A stretch of DNA of 64,000 nucleotides from positions 62,001 through 126,000 of the forward strand of contig WION01000003.1 in the NCBI GenBank assembly GCA_015039365.1, written 5' to 3'. The DNA is from Amanita rubescens. Taxonomy: Eukaryota; Basidiomycota; Agaricomycetes; Agaricales; Amanitaceae. Numbering within the stretch: the stretch's first letter is position 1; each line of letters begins with the position of its first letter. Below the pieces are notes generated by a model, which saw only the letters and a list, made by a program, of their open reading frames with translations, was not told the origin of the DNA and searched no databases. Positions 57,697-64,000 of this stretch are shown here, piece by piece. A program made the translations under genes and the position numbers.

Positions 57697-58618
57697 ATGC
57701 TACGGCGATATGCATCCCGTATCCTTTCAACACTCTGTCCAATGCGTTTGCAGCCTTCAGATTGCATCGATCTTTCAGGCCTAATAAGACCCAGATTATC
57801 GCTACCATGCGGCGTAACGGCGATCCTCGGCTACCCCAACATCACCTCCAAGTCCTTTTTTCCCCAAAACACCCGCGGCTTCCTTTACTACTACACCCCT
57901 CCCAAAGCTCCACCGCTCGCCGGTGAAGTCCGCTTCCGCTGCGCGAATAGTCTAAAAGATTTCCCCAATGGCAAGGACCTGTTGTCCATCAACAAGTTTA
58001 CCCCCTGGTCAATCCCCCTATATGCCTTGGCTAATCGAGTCTCTTATTCCGGCATACGAGAGCAGTTGATGCTTGATGATCTGGTCTCACAGACAATGTT
58101 TGACAAGTGGGATAGAAATGCAATATCCTTCTCTCCAGGAGTTAATCTACCCCTGCCAATCTTATATTACCTCCGTCAGCCTGTTCTCCTCCCTTTCGAC
58201 CGCCGCGACTTCGCGTTCTACACAGTAACAAAAGAGAAAATTGGTGTTTGTCGAACGCATAACCTTTTTTTGTTAAGTGAGGAACTGAAGACCCCACCTC
58301 ATAGCGGTAAGTGGATCTGGATAAACATGAAGTTCTCACAACATTCATAATTTGACTTCAGGAAGTGGCCTAGCCCAGCTGGAACCGTATAGGTGTCCCC
58401 GCCGTCCAGAAAAAAATACAGTAGCTTTTCGAATTGTCAAAATTGTAGAGCCGGTGCAAGACTTGGTCAAAGACTACGATGGCCACTTGCTTCGTCCTAC
58501 AGAAGGGATGCTGCTTCATCGGCCAATTAGTCCACATAAAGTCGTGGTGAGGAGTCTTGACACAAAATCAATGAAGGACACGGCAATGCTACCAATCAAT
58601 TTCGAGGATCTTTCGTGA
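57697..58618 (+). CDS. PPKAPP-family protein
   Basis: Exons 57697-58306 and 58362-58618 give 288 residues from the ATG of LRRYASRILSTLCPMRLQ. It follows the 56590 copy in tandem, 180 bp downstream, with the same intron position. Landmarks: NTRGFLYYYTPPKAPPLAGE, VRFRCANSLKDF, NKFTPWSIPLY, ILYYLRQPVLLPF, SGLAQLEPYRCPRRPEK, IVKIVEPVQDLVKDYDGH and the end LPINFEDLS. Frames are clean. A tandem duplicate that has diverged considerably in sequence, implying a relatively old split. Confidence 0.75.
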
Positions 58619-58711
58619 CCTAGAGAATATATAATATATACAGCGGCTATAGAATGCATTAATTATCGGTTCATGGCTCAAGGTTTATAGCTTACCGTCA
58701 TTGAACGCATG

Positions 58712-58975
58712 CAGGACCCGTGCCATTGGACTGAAACATTCAATCCTATATTACTTGCGCCAGCCTTTCTTCTTCCGTTTCGAATACCATTGGATGCCGT
58801 TCTTTACAGCAGCAAAAGATCAAATTGGTTTTTGTTATGCGAAGAACTTGTACCGTCATCGCATCTACCCATATGGAGGTGAGATGGATTGTAATACATA
58901 TATGAAAAGTTCTCGTTCTATTTTCGTGGCAGGAACTGGGCTGGTCCAACTGGAACCCTATGTGCGCCCATAACA
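58712..58975 (+). pseudogene. PPKAPP-family fragment
   Basis: Third tandem copy, truncated at both ends. It begins at SILYYLRQPFFFRFEY, continues AAKDQIGFCYAKN, has the conserved intron (donor near 58881, acceptor near 58931) and GTGLVQLEPYVRP, then stops. The N-terminal two thirds and the C-terminal tail are gone. Confidence 0.7.
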
Positions 58976-59220
58976 TTTGGTGCAGGAATTTGCGGCTCAA
59001 CGCTCAACTCACGTAACGGATGGGCTCACGGATTCGCGGTTCACTTATTCGACATTTGGGTCTCGCGCCAAAGTTTTGGAACATCATGACGAGGAATCCG
59101 CGACATCTGTTGCATGGGCGAAACTGGACAGAATATACTAATGATCATCGATTACTCGTGCCAATCGTTTGATTGCTACAGCGTTATAGTATAAAAGAGA
59201 CATGCAAATATTCATGGCAA
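58976..59220. other. Spacer, no gene seen
   Basis: Between the PPKAPP fragment and DYAIYT relic E. Nothing recognised. Confidence 0.35.
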
Positions 59221-59690
59221 TCAATAATATGCAGGTGGCTCATCGGTAAACCCTCGTGTCCAATCTGACGAGCGCTCCATTTGCAACCGTTCGATCTAGG
59301 TTCTAAATTGACACACCCGCTCGCGTATTGCCTCCATCTCATGCACCCTTTCTTGTCTTCTAACGTCGGTTGGCGGCGGGCCTGGCGGGCTCTGCATCGT
59401 CTGTCGTGGCGTGAGATTCTGCATCCTCTGTTGTGCGGTCTGGAGACGCTGATAAATCTCCATCTGGCGCAGAGCACGGAGTTCATTTCTGCTCTTCGTG
59501 CTGTGTACATGTGGCGACTGGAACTTCCGCCGAGCAGGCACCAGCGGTATGCGTCTCGTGGCCAAGTCATCATGGGGCGCTTGATGATTGAAGATGACTA
59601 CGATGGGCTCAATTGGCCGTTTCTATTTCCTCAAACGTTGGAGTGTTAACACGACGAGTCCTCCAAGAACACAGCCGATGACGATGTTTT
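59221..59690 (-). pseudogene. DYAIYT-family relic, copy E
   Basis: Only the part after the membrane helix remains: a trace of the helix (LVVLTLQRLRKWKRPIEPIV), then VPARRKF, ELRALRQMEIYQRLQTAQQR, and ERSSDWTRGFTDEPPAYY with stop at 59221. An in-frame stop at about 59300 interrupts the coiled coil. The C-terminal PPxY survives. Confidence 0.7.
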
Positions 59691-59829
59691 TTTGGAAACC
59701 GGGGTGCTAGCCACGTTATGGTTATCAGTCTTCTCCAACCAATTTCTTGAGTTGCACAGGTGTTATGGTGTTCCATGATCTTTCTCTGGTAAAGTGGCGT
59801 GGAGCGGGTGTTTCCCTTTCGTTGCTACT

Positions 59830-59905
59830 CAAGCATTAGGCTACCAGCAGAACTGTCCTGAGTGATGGAGGAGACAGAGATGTGGACGACAATCGAATAA
59901 CCAAA
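59830..59905 (+). pseudogene. Relic of the 3' end of the large coiled-coil gene
   Basis: GAGTGATGGAGGAGACAGAG and the following GTGGAC resemble the last codons and stop of the gene ending at 47487 (GAGTGATGGAAGAGACGGGG, then GTGGAC). Upstream similarity is weaker (CGTTGCTACTC against CGTTACTCTC). As at the original locus, it lies tail-to-tail with a DYAIYT gene (copy F), 160 bp away. I read it as a carried-over edge of the duplicated segment. Confidence 0.45.
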
Positions 59906-60067
59906 CTCGGATTAATGTTTACTATTTACTGCCATGGACAAAAAGAAGGTATGAGGGAGTGTGAAACACGATCGTCTGAAAGTATAAAAACGAGCGGCAC
60001 GGTCAGATAAGACATACATCTGGTTGAAATATAAACAAAAGGATGTATAAAAAAATATTCGTGACAA

Positions 60068-61495
60068 TCAAGAATAAGCAGGCGGCGGCTCATCGGACAA
60101 CCCTTGTGCCCAATCCGACGAGCGCTCAGCTTGCAACTGTTCGATTTGGGTCCTAAGTTCACGTATCTGTTCGCGCATAGTTCCCATCTCGTGCTCTGTT
60201 TCTTGCCTTCCGTATTCACTTGACGTGTCAGGGTCGCCATGCATCAACTGTCTTGATGTAAGGTTTTGCATCTCCTGTTGCGCACTCTGGAGCCGCAGAT
60301 TGATTTCCATCTGGCGCACGGCGCGAAGCTCGTCTTGGCTCTTGTCGTACTGTGCCAACGTTTCTCGACGAATAGGCACCAGCGTGGATTCGCTTGTCAA
60401 GTCAGACGAAGGTGAGCGGTGACTTTGATGGTCATATAATGTTACCGAGCCGTGATTCCCGTTATAAATAGAACCTTGCCATGGTAGGTGGGAACTTCTC
60501 ATCGAGGCGCCTCCACGGTAGCCTTGGGGCGTTTGTTGATTAAAGGTGGAAATGATGGGTTCGGAAAGCCCTCTCCTTTTCCTCAAACGGCGGAATAGTA
60601 TCAATATCGCGACTATGGTAACGAACGCGATGGTTCCGAGCACAGATCCGATGGCGATCCCCAACTTGCTACTGGATGAAACATAATGAGCTTCTACAGA
60701 TGGGGTGCTACTGGTGCCAACGATTCCGCCAGTGGCACCAGAGGGTGAATGTCCCGAATTCGACGCGGTCGCGCTACTGGTGCCAGCAATTCCACCAGTG
60801 GGTGAATTCGACAAGGTCGCGCTACTGGGGACATCATCCGTCCTAATTTAACTTTAGAACAGTGGGCGGGTAAAGCAATGACAGGATAAACGTACGTGTA
60901 AATAGCGTAGTCAAAATTAATAAAGGTTGAATTCGGGTAGTCACTCGTCGAGATCACCAATGTATGCTGAGTGTTGCTCAAACCGCTGGTGCTGAACGCA
61001 GTAACATTATACTGCAAATTCCGAGTGCTCATATCAGGCACATGATTAAATGAGCCCATGAGGTTGCCATCGAGGGTAAAGTTGCAATTGGTTGCAACAC
61101 CGTCTCCGAATGGACTTACATTGGCGAGGATAAAAAATACCCAAATCTCGACGCCTGTAAGGCAGAGCAGTTTAGTGAATAATTGAATCAGGCCAAGATC
61201 AGAAAGAAAGAAAAAACTAACCTGTGAACGAGAATGTGATGTTTATGTTATTGAGACTAGGACTATATGTTGCAGCTGTCCATGTTCCGTCAAAGGCCAA
61301 GGCCGCACTGGGCACAATACCACAGGTATTGCAGCTTGGACCTTGCCAAGGGCCGCTGGGTTGGTAAACCGGTTTTTGACCGGTCGTCAGGTCGCCATAA
61401 GTATCGTCAATGGTTACGTTGACAAGGCCGGCCCAGGTCGTTGAAACTAGGAGGAGAAGATAGAGCAAGTCAACGACGGCTCGTCTGACCAACAT
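60068..61495 (-). CDS. DYAIYT-family surface protein, copy F
   Basis: Exons 61495-61222, 61154-60896 and 60842-60068 give 435 residues in clean phase. Signal peptide (LLYLLLLVSTTWA), ectodomain (VNVTIDDTYGD, CNTC, AFDGTWTAATY, NITFSFTG, WVFFILANVS, NCNFTLDGNLMG, FDYAIYT), then a linker with internal repeats (GGIAGTSSAT, GGIVGTSSTP), a membrane helix (LGIAIGSVLGTIAFVTIVAI), basic RRLRKRR, a Gln-rich coiled coil (RAVRQMEINLRLQSAQQEMQ, IRELRTQIEQLQ) and C-terminal DEPPPAYS (PPxY). It is closest to copy G. The linker is longer here, apparently by local duplication of the GTSS unit. Confidence 0.85.
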
Positions 61496-62343
61496 GTGTC
61501 GTGGTGGAAGTCCTCATAATAAGAGGGATGTTCCTGTGAACTACCCCAACGAGTCGGGCTCGCCGGTATTACCCCTTCGATATTTATTTTTAAGATCCAA
61601 CATAAGTATGTAATACACATTATATCTCGTTCTTGTGCTGTACATATCACAGAGGCATCGCACTCTCTTCTTCTTCATCCACACAAAAAGCATTGCTATT
61701 TCGACATAATCTCCCTCCGCCCAGTCGAACTCGTCTTCATCTTCATTCCGCCAACCTGCGCCGCGTGAGCGGTCCCCCCTGCACGGGGATAAGCCATGAT
61801 CATATATCATAGATGAGCCGTCATGATGATCGACATCCGAAAATAGTTGCATCGCTAACTGAGCGGACATGCTATCATCGCCTTCCATTCCTCTGATTCT
61901 GACTCAGATTTATCCGAGCTGTTGCTGAATGTAGAGTCTCCAGAATCGCCATCGCTAAAGAAAGCGTGCGTAGGACTCGTGATCAGCTTCCCATCATCTG
62001 ACTCTTGCGCAGTTTCAGCATAAAATGTAATTCCTGATGCGATCCTTGATATGTTCTCTTTTGGTAATCCGCATCTGATGTCGTCCCTGCACAATGTTCT
62101 GCAATGTGACGGATAGCCAGCGGCAGGCTCCACGTACACAATACGCGAACAAACGCGCCAAATGCGCGAATCGGAAATCCGCCGTCGTTCAAAAGGTAAC
62201 ATGTTTCTGCGTTGCCCGTTGCGAAGCGTCTCTTCGCTGTCCGCGTCCCACATCGATACTTTGAACTTCGTTAAGGCACGGTCAGGTAAGATATACATCT
62301 GGTTGAAAATATAAACAAAGATGATGTAAAATATTCGTGACAA
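61496..62343. other. Spacer between copies F and G
   Basis: It holds the promoter of copy F and the 3' flank of copy G. Two minus-strand frames (61541-61888 and 61855-62343) contain acidic Ser/Glu/Asp tracts (SSDKSESESEEW, NEDEDEFDWAEGDY) that look coding-like, but no ATG-led gene or family can be supported; they may be exons of a small unknown gene or a decayed insert. Confidence 0.3.
61555..61605 (-). promoter_or_regulatory. Conserved upstream block of copy F
   Basis: GGGCTCGCCGGTATTACCCC followed by TTCGATATTTATTTTTAAGA recurs upstream of copy G (63789-63838). It contains CCCCT, the complement of the AGGGG stress-response core, and an AT-rich stretch that might serve as a TATA element for the minus-strand genes. 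Confidence 0.35.
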
Positions 62344-63723
62344 TCAATGATATGCGGGCGGTGGCTGATTGGACAACCCTTGTGCCCAATCCGAGGAGCG
62401 CTCAACTTGCAGCTGTTCGATTTGGCTCCTAATTTCACGTATCTGTTCTCGCATAGTTCCCATCTCGTGCTCCGTTTCTTGCCTTCCATATTCACTTGAC
62501 GTGTTAGGGCCGCCATTCATCAACTGTCTTGATGTAAGGTTTTGCATCTCCTGTTGCGCACTCTGGAGCCGTAGATTGATCTCCATTTGGCGCACGGCGC
62601 GGAGCTCATCTCGATTCTTGGTGCTGTGTGAGAACAGCTCTCGACGAATAGGCAACATCGTGGATTCGCTTGCTACGTCAGACGAAGGTGAGCGGAAGTG
62701 ACTTCGTTGGTCGTATGATGCTATCAAGCCGAGATTTCCGGTATCAATAGAACCTTGCCATGGCAGATGGGAACCTCTCATCTGGACGTCATCGAGGTAG
62801 CTTTGGGGTGCTTGCTGATTAAAGGTGGTAACGATGGGCTCGGGGGGCCCTCTCTTTTTCCCCAAACGGCGGCGGAAGAGTATCAGTAACGCGACTATCA
62901 CAACGAACGCGATGCTTCCGAGCACAGATCCGATGATGACCCCCAACTTGCTATTGGATGAATTATTTGAATGAGTTCCTGCAGATGGAGTGCTACTGGT
63001 GCCAACGGTTCCACCAGTGACACCAGTAGGTGAATATCTTGGACTTGACAAGGTCGCGTTATCGGGGACATTCATCCTAGGTTAACTTTAGAACAGTGGG
63101 CGGGTAAAGCAATGACGAGATAAACGTACGTGTAAATAGCGTAGTCAAAGTTAAGAAAGGTTGAATTCGGGTAGTTACTCGTCGAAATCACCAATGTATG
63201 CTGAGTGTTGCTCAAGCCGCTGGTGCTGAACACAGTAGCATTATACTGCAAATTGTGGGTGCTCATATCAGGCACATGATTGAATGAGCCCATGGCGTTG
63301 CCATCGAGGGTGAAGTTGCAATTTGTTGCAACACCGGCTCCGAATGAATTTACATTGGCGAGGATAAAAAATACCCAAATCTCGATGCCTGTAAGTCAGA
63401 GCAGTTTGGTGAATATTTGAATCAGGCAAAGATCAGAAAATTTTCTAACCTGTGAACGAGAATGTAATGTTCATGTTATTGAGACTAGGACTGTATGTTG
63501 CAGCTGTCCATGTTCCGTCAAAGGCCAAGGCCGCGCTGGGCTCAATATCACAGGTATTGCAGTTCGGACCTTGCCAAGGGCCGCTGGGTTGGTAAACTGG
63601 TTTTTGACCCGTCGTCAGGTCGCCATAAGTGTCGTCAATGGTTACGTTAACAAGGCCGGCTCGGGTCGTTGAAACGAGGAGGAGAAGATAGAGCAAGTCA
63701 AGGACGACTCGTCTGACCGACAT
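62344..63723 (-). CDS. DYAIYT-family surface protein, copy G
   Basis: Exons 63723-63450, 63388-63130 and 63076-62344 give 421 residues in clean phase. Signal peptide (LLYLLLLVSTTRA), ectodomain (VNVTIDDTYGD, CNTC, AFDGTWTAATY, NITFSFTG, WVFFILANVN, NCNFTLDGNAMG, FDYAIYT), Ser/Thr linker, membrane helix (LGVIIGSVLGSIAFVVIVAL), basic RRRLGKKR, coiled coil (RAVRQMEINLRLQSAQQEMQ, IREIRSQIEQLQ) and the terminal QPPPAYH (PPxY). Exon 1 and the coiled coil are almost the same as in copy F, while the linker and the region just after the helix differ, so F and G are the youngest pair in the array. Confidence 0.85.
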
Positions 63724-64000
63724 GTATCGTGAATCGTGATGGAAGTCCTCATAATAAGACGACTGGGATGTTGTGAACTACCGCAATCTCGGGCTTGCCG
63801 GCATCACCCCTTCGATATTTATTTTAAGATTCAACACATACAACATACAACAGCATACAACACTAAGGTATGTAGATTTTCGAATACCCTTCAACACTGC
63901 AAGAATGGTTGGCATCCGACAGAAGACGATATTAGGTTACTTACCTGCTGCGACAACAAGGGCACCGGTGCTTTGCCGGTGTTCCCCTGGAAGATAAAGC
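63724..64000 (-). promoter_or_regulatory. 5' flank of copy G
   Basis: It contains the block shared with copy F at about 63789-63838, including CCCCT and TATTTATTTTAAG. The last 100 bases of the window show nothing I can identify. Confidence 0.35.

Overview
The window reads as nuclear DNA of a filamentous basidiomycete, most likely an Agaricomycete. The genes are cut by many short spliceosomal introns (about 46-65 nt, GT-AG with a few GC-AG). Conserved eukaryotic genes (CENP-C/Mif2, Iml1, NatB Naa20, fibrillarin, PMT2, an EF-hand MscS channel, a PNS1/CTL transporter) sit among gene families I know only from mushrooms and their relatives. There is no operon structure, rRNA, CRISPR array or recognisable retrotransposon. 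Genus cannot be fixed from sequence alone.

Layout. 0-9.6 kb: 3' end of a CENP-C gene, a relic of it, a broken multi-pass membrane protein gene (minus), and the long IML1 gene (plus). 9.7-14.7 kb, minus strand: a relic and a broken copy of a paralog family here called PPKAPP (from its motif), a broken HNH-endonuclease-type gene, an unknown gene and NAA20. 15-27 kb: gene-poor, holding only an AT-hook coiled-coil gene and a Pho85-type cyclin gene, plus repeats carrying ATF/CREB-like sites. 27.2-39.5 kb: a compact plus-strand run of PNS1-like transporter, fibrillarin, PMT2, MscS channel, and a basidiomycete family protein with an EVKYK motif. 39.3-44.3 kb: a tandem segmental duplication of about 2.5 kb, each unit carrying an F-box gene, one copy open and one frameshifted. 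44.3-47.5 kb: a large coiled-coil protein.

47.6-63.7 kb is the most unusual part. It is an array of seven complete or decayed copies of a secreted-ectodomain, single-pass membrane protein family, here called DYAIYT from its ectodomain motif. Each complete copy has a signal peptide, a CxxC-containing ectodomain, one membrane helix, a cytoplasmic coiled coil and a C-terminal PPxY motif. Four copies of the PPKAPP family, an NAD(P)-binding pseudogene, a pair of 221-bp repeats and tRNA-like relics are interleaved. The array looks like a birth-and-death cluster of surface proteins.

Quality caveat. Several conserved genes (IML1, PMT2, HNH, the membrane gene, the EVKYK gene) can be read end to end only by allowing isolated single-base indels, mostly extra bases. 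NAA20, NOP1, the cyclin, the transporter and the large coiled-coil gene are clean. Some apparent pseudogenes may therefore be sequencing errors. Coordinates of introns were read by eye and may be off by a base or two.
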